From the NCBI GenBank assembly GCA_963794265.1, contig CAWCDJ010000001.1, positions 1,488,001-1,552,000 on the forward strand: 64,000 nt of DNA, given 5' to 3'. Made by a program: the position numbers and the translations under genes. Position 1 is the first letter of the stretch. The number at the start of each line of letters is the position of its first letter. This DNA comes from CAWCDJ01 sp963794265. GTDB taxonomy: Bacteria > Acidobacteriota > Terriglobia > Bryobacterales > Bryobacteraceae. The notes under the pieces were generated by a model that saw only the letters and a program-made list of their open reading frames with translations, did not search any database and was not told the origin of the DNA. Positions 50,807 to 59,000 of this stretch are shown here, in pieces.

Positions 50807-51373
50807 ATGAACCTCACGCGCGAAAAGGCTCAGCTCATGAGTGCGTCCGAAATCGACAGGACGCTGGTGCGCCTGGCCCATGAAATTCTGGAGAAGACGA
50901 AGGATCTCGATCGGCTCGCGTTTATCGGCATCCGCCGCCGCGGGGTGCCGCTGGCGCAGCGCCTGGCGGCGAAGATCGAGTCGCTCGAAAACCGGAAGAT
51001 CCCGGTCGGGATTCTGGACATCAATCTCTACCGCGACGACCTGAGCACGGTCGATATCAAACCGGTAGTGAGCGCCACCGACATCCAGTTCGATGTCGTC
51101 GGCAAAGACATCATTCTGATAGACGATGTGCTGTACACGGGGCGTACCATCCGCGCCGCGCTCGACGCCCTGTTCGACCATGGGCGGCCCGCACGCGTGC
51201 AACTGCTGGTGCTGATCGACCGCGGTCATCGCGAACTGCCGATCGAGGCGCGCTTCATCGGGCGCCAGGTGCAGACGACGGATCTCGAAATCATCGAAGT
51301 GAAGTTCCAGGAGATCGACGGTATGGAAAAGGTGCTCCTGGTGGAACGGACCGCGGCAACCGAATCCGCGTAA
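50807..51373 (+). CDS. pyrR: PyrR bifunctional regulator / uracil phosphoribosyltransferase
   Basis: 188 residues from ATG 50807 with GGAG upstream; the longer open frame starts inside unrelated sequence. PRPP-binding motif DIILIDDVLYTGRTIRAAL (about 100-118), with SATDIQFDVVGKD and LVLIDRGHRELPIEARFIG typical of PyrR. In many bacteria PyrR regulates pyr mRNA by binding attenuator RNA in a UMP-dependent way. I see no clear antiterminator in the short leader. It begins the pyrimidine operon. Confidence 0.93.
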   Translation: MNLTREKAQLMSASEIDRTLVRLAHEILEKTKDLDRLAFIGIRRRGVPLAQRLAAKIESLENRKIPVGILDINLYRDDLSTVDIKPVVSATDIQFDVVGKDIILIDDVLYTGRTIRAALDALFDHGRPARVQLLVLIDRGHRELPIEARFIGRQVQTTDLEIIEVKFQEIDGMEKVLLVERTAATESA

Positions 51374-51379
51374 ACCAAC

Positions 51380-52288
51380 ATGCCAGCCGGACTGCTCGGA
51401 ATCGAAGAGCTGGGCCGCGCCGAGATTGAAGCCATTCTGGCGCGCGCCAAAGACTTCCAACCCCTACAGAGCCAGTCGTTGAAAAAACTGGACACGCTTC
51501 GCGGGAAGATGATCGTAAACCTGTTTTACGAGGCTTCCACGCGCACCAGGACCAGCTTCGAAATCGCCGCCAAACGGATGGGCGCGGACGCGGTGTCGAT
51601 CACCGCCTCCGGGTCGAGCGTCTCGAAGGGCGAATCGCTGGTGGATACGCTGAACACCCTCGCCGCCATGCGGCCGGACGCCATCGTCATGCGCCACTCG
51701 GCATCCGGCGCACCGCACTTCCTCGCCAGGCACCTGGAAACCCCCATCATCAACGCCGGGGACGGGACGCACGAGCATCCGACCCAGGCCCTGCTCGATG
51801 CGCGGACCATTCTCGACCGGCGACCTTCCCTCGAGGGACTGAAGGTGGCCATCATCGGCGATATCGCGCACAGCCGCGTCGCGCGGTCGAACGTGCACCT
51901 GCTCTCGCGGTTCGGCGCCGAAATCGTGCTGTGCGGTCCGGCCTCGCTGCTGCCGCCGGAATTGGCGCAGTTGGCGCCGGGCGTCCGCCTCACCACGGAT
52001 ATCCGCGAGGCGATCCGCGACGCCGACGTCATTATGATGCTGCGCGTTCAGTTGGAGCGGCAGCACGAAGCTTCGTTTCCGGCCAGCGAGTATTTTCAGT
52101 TTTACGGCCTGCGGCTGGAACATATGGACTTGGCCAGGCCGGACGCCATTGTGATGCATCCGGGGCCGATCAACCGCGGGCGCGAGCTTTCGAGCGAGGT
52201 GGCGGATTTCCAGCGCTCGGTGATCCTGAACCAGGTGGAGAACGGCATCGCGGTACGCATGGCGGTGCTCGAAAAGGTGATTGGGTAG
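51380..52288 (+). CDS. pyrB: Aspartate carbamoyltransferase catalytic subunit
   Basis: 302 residues, normal length. Carbamoyl-phosphate motif FYEASTRTRTSFE (about 48-60), GDGTHEHPTQALLDARTI (HPTQ), MLRVQLERQ and VMHPGPINRGRELSSEVAD, which belong to ATCase rather than ornithine transcarbamylase. It catalyses the first committed step of UMP synthesis. It starts 6 bases after the pyrR stop and is followed 3 bases later by pyrC. No pyrI regulatory subunit is present. Confidence 0.96.
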   Translation: MPAGLLGIEELGRAEIEAILARAKDFQPLQSQSLKKLDTLRGKMIVNLFYEASTRTRTSFEIAAKRMGADAVSITASGSSVSKGESLVDTLNTLAAMRPDAIVMRHSASGAPHFLARHLETPIINAGDGTHEHPTQALLDARTILDRRPSLEGLKVAIIGDIAHSRVARSNVHLLSRFGAEIVLCGPASLLPPELAQLAPGVRLTTDIREAIRDADVIMMLRVQLERQHEASFPASEYFQFYGLRLEHMDLARPDAIVMHPGPINRGRELSSEVADFQRSVILNQVENGIAVRMAVLEKVIG

Positions 52289-52291
52289 GCC

Positions 52292-53578
52292 ATGGCCATC
52301 GTCATCAAGAACGGGCGGGTGATCGACCCGGCATCCAACACGGACCGCGTGGCGGACGTGCTGATCGTGGAAGGGCGCGTCGCGGGGGTGGCGCCGAATC
52401 TCTCCTCGCCCGGCGCCACGACGTTCGACGCCGCCGGAATGATCGTCGCGCCGGGTTTCATCGACATGCACGTGCACCTGCGGGAGCCGGGGTTCGAACA
52501 CGCCGAAACCATCGAGAGCGGGTCGCGCGCGGCGGCGGCGGGCGGCTTCACGTCGGTGTGCTGCATGCCCAATACCAAGCCCGTCAACGACAGCGCCACG
52601 GTGACCGGCTATATCGTCGAAAAAGCGCGGCGCAAAGCGGTGGTGAACGTATTCCCCATCGGGGCCATCACCAAGGGCAGCGCGGGCGAGGAACTGGCGG
52701 CCATCGGCGCCATGAAGGCGGCGGGCGCGGTCGCGATCTCCGACGACGGCCAGCCGGTGATGAACGCGCGGGTGATGCGGCGGGCCATGGAGTTCGCGAA
52801 GTCCTACGATTTGCCCATCATTCAGCACTGCGAGGATCTCAACCTGACCGCGGGCGGCGATATGCACGAGGGCGCGCAATCGGTCCGCTGGGGGCTGCGC
52901 GGGATTCCATCGGCGTCGGAGGACGTGATGGTGGCGCGCGACCTGCTTCTGGCCCAGTTCATCGGGCCGCGCTACCACGTGGCGCACATCTCCACGCGCA
53001 ACGCGGTGGCTATGGTGGAGCACGCGCGGCGGGCGGGCCTGCCGGTGACCTGCGAGGCCACCCCGCATCACTTCTCGCTGAGCGACCGCGTGATGCCGCC
53101 CTACGACAGCAACTATAAAATGAAGCCGCCGCTGCGGTCGGAGTGCGACCGCGCCGCGGTGTTGGATGGAATCGCCGCGGGCACGATCAGCGCAATCGCA
53201 ACCGACCACGCGCCTCACCCCGGCAGCGAGAAGATGCAGGAGTTCGAACGCTGCCCGTTCGGGATCATCGGGTTCGAGACGGCGGTCGGGCTGGCAATCG
53301 AAGAGTTGGTGCGTCCGAAGAAGATCACAGTCAACCGCATGGTGGAACTGTTCACGACGGGACCCGAAACCGTGATGCGGCTGGGACGCGGCACGCTGGC
53401 GCCGGGCGCGCCCGGCGACGTGACGATCTTCAGCACTGAGGTCGAGTGGACATACGATGTGAACCAATCGCCTTCGCGGAGCAGGAATTCACCCTTCGAC
53501 GGCCGGAAATTCCTGGGCGGAGCAATGGCAACCGTGGTGAACGGCGAAATCGTCTGGAAGAGAGGCCAAGTAGGATAG
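52292..53578 (+). CDS. pyrC: Dihydroorotase
   Basis: 428 residues, type I dihydroorotase length. Metal-site motif DMHVHLREPGFEHAETI, then CCMPNTKPVNDSA, HCEDLNLT, VAHIST, EATPHHFSL and IATDHAPH, which supply the His and Asp ligands. It forms dihydroorotate from carbamoyl aspartate. It overlaps the operon structure of pyrB by close spacing. Its TAG stop is the first three bases of the palindromic repeat at 53576. Confidence 0.97.
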   Translation: MAIVIKNGRVIDPASNTDRVADVLIVEGRVAGVAPNLSSPGATTFDAAGMIVAPGFIDMHVHLREPGFEHAETIESGSRAAAAGGFTSVCCMPNTKPVNDSATVTGYIVEKARRKAVVNVFPIGAITKGSAGEELAAIGAMKAAGAVAISDDGQPVMNARVMRRAMEFAKSYDLPIIQHCEDLNLTAGGDMHEGAQSVRWGLRGIPSASEDVMVARDLLLAQFIGPRYHVAHISTRNAVAMVEHARRAGLPVTCEATPHHFSLSDRVMPPYDSNYKMKPPLRSECDRAAVLDGIAAGTISAIATDHAPHPGSEKMQEFERCPFGIIGFETAVGLAIEELVRPKKITVNRMVELFTTGPETVMRLGRGTLAPGAPGDVTIFSTEVEWTYDVNQSPSRSRNSPFDGRKFLGGAMATVVNGEIVWKRGQVG

Positions 53579-53594
53579 GCCTCCTGGCCTGTCC
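53576..53594. repeat. Palindromic TAGGCCTCCTGGCCTG repeat, copy 2
   Basis: TAGGCCTCCTGGCCTGTCC, identical to 50755-50773 except one base. The hairpin overlaps the stop of pyrC, so the repeat supplies the gene's stop codon and may aid termination. Confidence 0.7.
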
Positions 53595-53600
53595 AGGGCT

Positions 53601-53906
53601 TTACATCTCCGCCAGGGCGGCTTTGCCGCTCTCGACCGCCGCTGGCTGGTCTTTACGCCGGAGTGCCTGCACCATTAATTTTACGTGCGGTATGGCTCGT
53701 GCGGCCCTTTCGGACACAGGCACCAGGACTGGCACTTTCTTCATAGGATCCGGCCGGTACCCCTGGTACAGCGGGCGGGCCATCTGGTGCATTTCATAGG
53801 AGCATTCGCGGGCCAATTCCACCTCGTCCTCCCATCGGATTTTGGCCGCACCCTCGAGCGAAAGCAGAATACCCCGCAACAGAACCTTGGTGCTGTCGTA
53901 TAACAT
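53601..53906 (-). CDS. Hypothetical protein
   Basis: 101 residues from ATG 53906, with AGAGGAA about 11 bases upstream. The sequence (MLYDSTKVLLRGILLSLEGAAKIRWEDEVELA..., later VPVLVPVSERAARAIPHVKLMVQALRRKDQPAAVESGKAALAEM) is helical and soluble. I do not recognise the family. It converges on pyrC, 22 bases from its stop. Confidence 0.55.
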   Translation of the reverse strand: MLYDSTKVLLRGILLSLEGAAKIRWEDEVELARECSYEMHQMARPLYQGYRPDPMKKVPVLVPVSERAARAIPHVKLMVQALRRKDQPAAVESGKAALAEM

Positions 53907-54149
53907 AAATACGCCTATTCCTCTTGTCAGGCCGAACCATCCGGACCATGTTGGCGTCGCGGCAATTGCAGGCGCGTACGAATGGAAACTTATTTTCTTT
54001 ATTTTCATTGTAGCATGGGCCGAACTGGGGTACACTGTTGCTGGATTTGATGCTCCCGCCGATTCGAGGAAAGCAAGCTGGCAGTGTTTCCGCCATGTTA
54101 GTTTCCGAACTAATTAGCTGTCTTCAAATCACAAAAGGATTGTAAGTAC

Positions 54150-54437
54150 ATGAAGAATATTTACGTTGGGAATCTAAGCTTCGGAGCGACGGAAGATTCC
54201 GTTCGGGCCCTGTTCGAAGCGCATGGCACCGTCTCGCGAGTCAACATTGTGACCGACCGCGATACAGGCCAGCCCAGGGGATTCGGATTCGTCGAGATGA
54301 GCGACGATCGCGAGGGGGATAAGGCGATTGCCGCCCTCAATGGGACGGATTTTGGCGGAAGGACCTTGAGCGTCAACGAAGCCCGGCCGAAAACCGAACG
54401 CGCGGGCGGCGGCGGATTCGGCCGCAAGCGCTATTAG
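54150..54437 (+). CDS. Single-RRM RNA-binding protein (paralogue)
   Basis: 95 residues. RNP2 IYVGNL and RNP1 RGFGFVEM, then a short Gly-rich tail (AGGGGFGRKRY). It is closely related to the protein at 25737 (same FGxTExxVRxxFExxGxVxRVNIVTDRDTGQxRGF framework) and probably arose by duplication. Expected to bind single-stranded RNA as a chaperone. The 54036-54149 leader is AT-rich compared with the neighbourhood. Confidence 0.9.
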   Translation: MKNIYVGNLSFGATEDSVRALFEAHGTVSRVNIVTDRDTGQPRGFGFVEMSDDREGDKAIAALNGTDFGGRTLSVNEARPKTERAGGGGFGRKRY

Positions 54438-54607
54438 TAAACAGCAGGTCCGGGTGCCGAATCCAAGAGAAGCACCTGCCTTACACCCCTCTTTCGATAG
54501 TCTCCCAAAAGGATTCACTTGCTAAGAAGGACGGGTTGATCGACGCGAGTTGGTTCCGCCGGTTGCGCGCATTTATCCGCCCCGGTGGGACGACTCGCGC
54601 CTGCTGC

Positions 54608-55105
54608 TTATTGCGCGGCGGGTTGAGGGGGGACGGCTTCGCGCTTGGGGCCCAGGCCGAGAGCGATTAGAGAGAGGGAGTTGATTTTGCCTGTGGCATC
54701 GATGTTCTGTTGGGACTGAAAACGCTTGAGCGCGTCCACCGAGGACGGACCCCAGGTTCCATTCGCATCTTCGCTGCTGAGATACCCCTTGGCAACCAGC
54801 GCCTCCTGAATTTGCTTATAGCGATCCGGAGTGGGCGCCATCTGGCGGTTGCGCCAAGTCGCCGCCGCCCGGCTGCGCATCGAACCAGTCTTCTTGCGCC
54901 TGGAGGCCGTCTTCTTACGCGCGTTGCTCGTGCTACGCGCGTTGCTCGTGCTATGCGCGTTACGCGTGCTATGCGCGTTACGCTTGCTATGCGGGACGGT
55001 AGTCTTCCTGGCACCCGCCTTCTTCTTCACGGGGACCGCCGCCGCGCCGCTCCAGTCGAGCGCAAAAAAGACGGCGACAATGGCCAGATAGACGAATTTC
55101 CGCAT
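54608..55105 (-). CDS. Secreted peptidoglycan-binding-domain protein
   Basis: 165 residues: signal peptide (MRKFVYLAIVAVFFALDWSGAAA), a basic low-complexity region (KRNAHSTRNAHSTSNARSTSNAR) made of six-residue repeats, and a C-terminal PG_binding_1 domain (DRYKQIQEALVAKGYLSSEDANGTWGPSSVDALKRFQSQQNIDATGKINSLSLIALGLG). The basic region could bind acidic envelope polymers. No catalytic domain is attached. Confidence 0.85.
   Translation of the reverse strand: MRKFVYLAIVAVFFALDWSGAAAVPVKKKAGARKTTVPHSKRNAHSTRNAHSTSNARSTSNARKKTASRRKKTGSMRSRAAATWRNRQMAPTPDRYKQIQEALVAKGYLSSEDANGTWGPSSVDALKRFQSQQNIDATGKINSLSLIALGLGPKREAVPPQPAAQ
54917..54988. repeat. Four tandem 18-bp repeats inside the peptidoglycan-binding protein gene
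   Basis: Units at 54917-54934, 54935-54952, 54953-54970 and 54971-54988. The first two are identical (ACGCGCGTTGCTCGTGCT) and the others differ at a few bases. They encode six-residue repeats such as S-T-S-N-A-R on the minus strand. Copy number could vary by slippage. Confidence 0.85.
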
Positions 55106-55177
55106 CGAAACCTTAGTGTAACAAAGGGAGGCGGGCGGCCGGGGGAATCGGCCGCCCGCCCATGCCAGGTGGCTGGC

Positions 55178-56788
55178 TTACTGCTTCGGTTCGAGGGGCA
55201 GCGTGCCGGCGAGGAAGCTCGACGTCCAATTGTTGCCGTTGCCCTTGCTCAGGACGCGGAACGCTACGGCGTCGCCCGGTTTGAGCTTGGCCTTGGCATT
55301 CATCACGTCGGCCGTCGAGGTGATCGGCTGCTGGTTGATGCTGAGCAGAACGTCGCCCTGCTGCAGGCCAATGTCCTCGGCAAAGGAGTTCGGCTCGACG
55401 GACGTGACCAGAACGCCGCCGCTCTCTTTGATTCCGAGGGTCTGGCGCTGCTGGGCGGAAAGGTTCTGGATCTGCATGCCGAAACTGGTGGCTCCGCCGG
55501 AAGTAGGGTTCGCGGATTGGTCGCCGCTGTTCCCGAATCGGTCCGGGAAGATCTGCGCGAGATCGCCCACCGTGACTTTGTAGTTGATGTGCTGGCCGCT
55601 GCGCAGAACCGTGAGTTCCAGGGAGGTTCCCACCGGCGTGGAGCTTACGGTGTTGACCAACTCCGTGCCGTCGTGCACGGGCTTGCCGTTGACCGCCACG
55701 ATGATGTCGCCGGGCTTGAGGCCGGCCTTTTCGGCGGGGCCGCCCTCCGCTACATCCTGCACGAACACGCCCCCGGTGGCGTGGTACGCCTTGAGGAGCG
55801 CGCGCTCTCTTTCGGGATTGGCATCGAAGGTGATGCCGATGGAGCCGCGGGTCACCTTGCCGGTCTTGATAATGTCGTTATAAACTTGGGCGGCGGTATT
55901 GATGGGCAGCGCGAAGCCGATGCCCTGATACCCGCCCGAGCGCGAAGCGATGGCCGTATTGATGCCGATCACCTCGCCGCGAACGTTGAGCAGCGGGCCG
56001 CCCGAATTGCCGGGATTGATGGCCGCATCCGTCTGGAGGAAGTGCTGGTACTGCGAAGTGTCGCCAGGAATGTCGCGCTCTTTGGCGCTGACGATACCCG
56101 CGGTCACGGTGGCCTGGAAGCCGAACGGCGAACCGATGGCCATGCACCAGTCACCCACCTGCACGGCATCGGAATTGCCGATCCTGGCGGGAACCAGGTT
56201 GCTCTTGCCTTCCACCCGGATGACGGCGAGATCCGTGGGAGCATCGACGCCGACCACCTTGGCGTCGTATTCGGTCGGGTCGTCGTTGAATTTCACCTGG
56301 ATGCGGTCGGCCTTATCGACCACGTGATTGTTGGTCAGGATATAGCCGGCCTTATCCACCACCACGCCGGACCCGAGCGCGGAACCGCGCCGCGAATCGT
56401 CGGGCGAGTTGCCCTGGGGGCTGCCTCCGAAGAAGCGGTACAGGAAATCGTCCATCCCGCCGGAATCGCCCTGATCGCCCTGATCACCCTCATCGGGCTG
56501 CTGCATCTGGCGCCGGTTGCGGGTGGAACGCGCCGGTTTCGGGTTGTAGGTCGTGGAGATATTGACCACCGACGGCTCAACCTGTTTGGCGATCTGGCTG
56601 AAGGTGCTCGACAGTTCCACCGGATTGGGGATCTGGAGCGGCGTTGCACCAGGAGCCACCGGGCTATCTTTCGCTGCTTTCACCCCGGAGCTCACCAGGG
56701 TACCGATCACGATACCGATCGACAGCGTGAAGAGAATCAGCGTGAACGAAAGCAGCTTCTGTGTGCGCAACTTGTCTAGAAAACTCAT
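55178..56788 (-). CDS. HtrA/DegP-type serine protease with two PDZ domains
   Basis: 536 residues. An N-terminal membrane anchor (LLSFTLILFTLSIGIVIGTLV) precedes a linker with a Q/D/G-rich stretch. The trypsin-like domain has His in LTNNHVV, Asp in PTDLAVI and Ser in NPGNSGGPLL, so the triad is intact. PDZ1 (about 310-400) starts near GITFDANPERERALLKAYHATGGVFVQDV; PDZ2 (about 440-530) begins ALGIKESGGVLVTSV-like and ends LSKGNGNNWTSS. It acts in the periplasm as protease and chaperone. Confidence 0.94.
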   Translation of the reverse strand: MSFLDKLRTQKLLSFTLILFTLSIGIVIGTLVSSGVKAAKDSPVAPGATPLQIPNPVELSSTFSQIAKQVEPSVVNISTTYNPKPARSTRNRRQMQQPDEGDQGDQGDSGGMDDFLYRFFGGSPQGNSPDDSRRGSALGSGVVVDKAGYILTNNHVVDKADRIQVKFNDDPTEYDAKVVGVDAPTDLAVIRVEGKSNLVPARIGNSDAVQVGDWCMAIGSPFGFQATVTAGIVSAKERDIPGDTSQYQHFLQTDAAINPGNSGGPLLNVRGEVIGINTAIASRSGGYQGIGFALPINTAAQVYNDIIKTGKVTRGSIGITFDANPERERALLKAYHATGGVFVQDVAEGGPAEKAGLKPGDIIVAVNGKPVHDGTELVNTVSSTPVGTSLELTVLRSGQHINYKVTVGDLAQIFPDRFGNSGDQSANPTSGGATSFGMQIQNLSAQQRQTLGIKESGGVLVTSVEPNSFAEDIGLQQGDVLLSINQQPITSTADVMNAKAKLKPGDAVAFRVLSKGNGNNWTSSFLAGTLPLEPKQ

Positions 56789-56849
56789 GGAACCTCTTTG
56801 CTCCTACGCGTAGTGGCGGCCGAAAAGCACCATCGCCCGGCCGCGGATT

Positions 56850-57728
56850 CTAGTTGGATGGATGTAGCCGCGGATTCAATGGTTTCACCTCCACCAACAC
56901 AACTCCTCCCAGGATGAGGACGGCGCCCACGGCAGCGCGCCCGGAAAGGCCCTCACCCACCAGTAAATAGGATGTAATCCACGCCACAACCGGTTCCAGC
57001 ATGTAGATCAGGGCCGTGCGCGTTGCGGTGGTATGCTGTTGAGCCCATGCCTGGATCGTAAATGCCAGCGCGGTCGCTAAAATCCCTGTAATCAGTATGG
57101 CGTAGATCACCGCCGGACGCCAGACCAGGTGGGGCGTCTCCCACCAGCCAAACAGTGACAAAGCCAACACGGCGGCGGCGGCTACCTGGGCGATCGAAAG
57201 CAATTCGAAGCTCATCCTTTTGGAAAAGTGGCCCAGGGTCACGATGTGGGCGGCGAACGCCGCCGCGCCGAAAACCGTGAGCAAATCGCCCCGGCTCATG
57301 GACCCGATATCGCCCTGAAGCGTCATCAGGCCCAGCCCCGCTGTAGCCACCAGCACCCCAGCCACTTCCGAAAGCTGGGGCCTGCTCTTGTAGACGAGGC
57401 GGGTGAGCAAAGGTACCATCAGCGAGGTCAACCCGGTGATGAATGCCGATTTCGGCGCACTGGTCAGGCGCAGGCCGAGAGTCTGGAACAGGAATCCGGT
57501 ATATAGAAAACTCCCGACCAGACAGCCGGCGGCGAGGGTCTTCCAGTGATAGTGAATTTTCGCCCCCGGGCGAAACAGCAGAACCAGCACCAGGGCGGCG
57601 AGCGAGAATCGCAGAGCCAGGAAGAGAAGCGGGGAAATGTCGAGCAGCGCGGTTTTGACGAGAACGAAAGTGGCTCCCCAGACCAGGACGTTGAAGCACA
57701 AGGCCAGGTCCGCCTTGCGGCGCGTCAC
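56850..57728 (-). CDS. DMT superfamily (EamA) transporter
   Basis: 292 residues with ten hydrophobic segments in two EamA repeats (LALCFNVLVWGATFVLVKTAL..., later ALAFTIQAWAQQHTTATRTALIYMLEPVVAWITSYLLVGE). The last motif is standard in EamA exporters of amino acids or other metabolites. It overlaps the M20 peptidase stop by 4 bases, implying translational coupling with it. Substrate not predictable. Confidence 0.9.
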   Translation of the reverse strand: MTRRKADLALCFNVLVWGATFVLVKTALLDISPLLFLALRFSLAALVLVLLFRPGAKIHYHWKTLAAGCLVGSFLYTGFLFQTLGLRLTSAPKSAFITGLTSLMVPLLTRLVYKSRPQLSEVAGVLVATAGLGLMTLQGDIGSMSRGDLLTVFGAAAFAAHIVTLGHFSKRMSFELLSIAQVAAAAVLALSLFGWWETPHLVWRPAVIYAILITGILATALAFTIQAWAQQHTTATRTALIYMLEPVVAWITSYLLVGEGLSGRAAVGAVLILGGVVLVEVKPLNPRLHPSN

Positions 57729-58966
57729 TTACCCGGGTCTCCCGCGTCGGCGGCGTCACCCGGGCGCCGCATGAGCAGTAGGAGGGTGAGGAAAATGCGC
57801 TTCAGAGCCAGGTCGCGGCCTTCGGGCCGATACCATTCCTGGGTGGTGTGGGCGCCGCCGCCGACGCCCCCCGCGCCGATCGCCACGGCGGGGATCCCGA
57901 GTGAAAGCGGGAGGTTGGCGTCGGTTGAGGAAGTGTCGAAATGAGAGCGAATGCCGAGGTGCGCATCCACCACCCGCAGATACTCGAGGATGGCAGCCGA
58001 TTCCGGCAGCGCGGCAGGCGGCCGGTAGCCGATCTCTCGAAGTTTCGCGGCGACTTTGCCGGACGTGGCCCGCTGGTTCTCCAATTCGCGGGCGCGTTCG
58101 ACGGCTTCGGAAAGAACCTCTACCAGCCGGTCGATTTTCTCGTTCGATTCGGAGCGGATATCGACTTTGGCCCGGGCCGCCTGGGCGATCGCGTTGACAC
58201 TCGAGCCGCCTTCGATGAGCCCGACGTTCACCGCGGACTTGGGATGGCCCGTGATGCGCGTATCGGTGAAGAGCGTAACCGCGCGGCACAGCGCGTGGAG
58301 CGGGTTGCCGACGCCGTAGTCGCTCCAGCTATGGCCGCCGGGGCCGGTGAAGGCGACTTCGAAGCGGCGGCTGCCCAGTCCCCGCGTGGTGATGTGGTCG
58401 GTGCCGGCGCCGTCGATTACCAGGAAGGAATCGATCTTGCCGGCGTACGGCGACTGCTTGCACAGATGCCTTATGCCGAGCAGGTTGCCCTCGCCTTCTT
58501 CTCCGACGTTGGCCACCAGCAGCAGGCCGCGGGCAAGCTCGGGCAGGGCCGCGCCACTCTTCCAGACCCGGCCGATGGCCAGCAGGGCGCCCAGGCCGGC
58601 GCCGTTGTCGGAGACACCGGGACCTCGGAACCGCCCGTCGGAATCCACCGTGATGTCGTCTTTGCCGCGTGGAGGAATGACCGTATCGAGGTGCGCGGTG
58701 AGAGCCACATAAGGGGCGGAACCGTGAACCGCGACGACGTTGCCTGCACCGTCGAGGGAGGTTTCCCATCCGAAGGAGCGGAATTGATCGAGAAACCAGG
58801 CGGCGCGCTCCTGCTCCAGGAAAGTGGGTGAAGGGATGCGGCAGAACTGAAGGTGCTGTTCGTTCAGCCACAGTTTCTCGCGGGTGAACCGCTGGAGGTA
58901 CTCGCGGACGCCCCGGTGGTCGGTCAGTTCGGTAAGGGTCGCTCCTGTTAAGGCGTTGGCGGCCAT
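57725..58966 (-). CDS. M20 family metallopeptidase
   Basis: 413 residues from ATG 58966; an upstream extension would run into the kinase gene. Motifs: YVALTAHLDTVIPP (zinc-binding HLD), GPGVSDNGAGLGALLAIG (bridging Asp), LLLVANVGEEGEGNLLG (catalytic EE), and GGAHTTQEWYRPEG (final His). A dimerisation lid domain lies in the middle (GPGGHSWSDYGVGNP). It likely cleaves small peptides or acyl amino acids in the cytoplasm, near peptidase T. It is coupled to the exporter at 56850. Confidence 0.92.
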   Translation of the reverse strand: MAANALTGATLTELTDHRGVREYLQRFTREKLWLNEQHLQFCRIPSPTFLEQERAAWFLDQFRSFGWETSLDGAGNVVAVHGSAPYVALTAHLDTVIPPRGKDDITVDSDGRFRGPGVSDNGAGLGALLAIGRVWKSGAALPELARGLLLVANVGEEGEGNLLGIRHLCKQSPYAGKIDSFLVIDGAGTDHITTRGLGSRRFEVAFTGPGGHSWSDYGVGNPLHALCRAVTLFTDTRITGHPKSAVNVGLIEGGSSVNAIAQAARAKVDIRSESNEKIDRLVEVLSEAVERARELENQRATSGKVAAKLREIGYRPPAALPESAAILEYLRVVDAHLGIRSHFDTSSTDANLPLSLGIPAVAIGAGGVGGGAHTTQEWYRPEGRDLALKRIFLTLLLLMRRPGDAADAGDPGK

Positions 58967-59000
58967 GCTGATGCCAGTGTACCAGCAGGGGTGGCACCGT

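Noticed and set aside
54710..56779. A 689-codon plus-strand frame
   Set aside because: It is antisense to the HtrA protease and the peptidoglycan-binding gene, whose conserved motifs are unmistakable. High GC leaves such shadows open.
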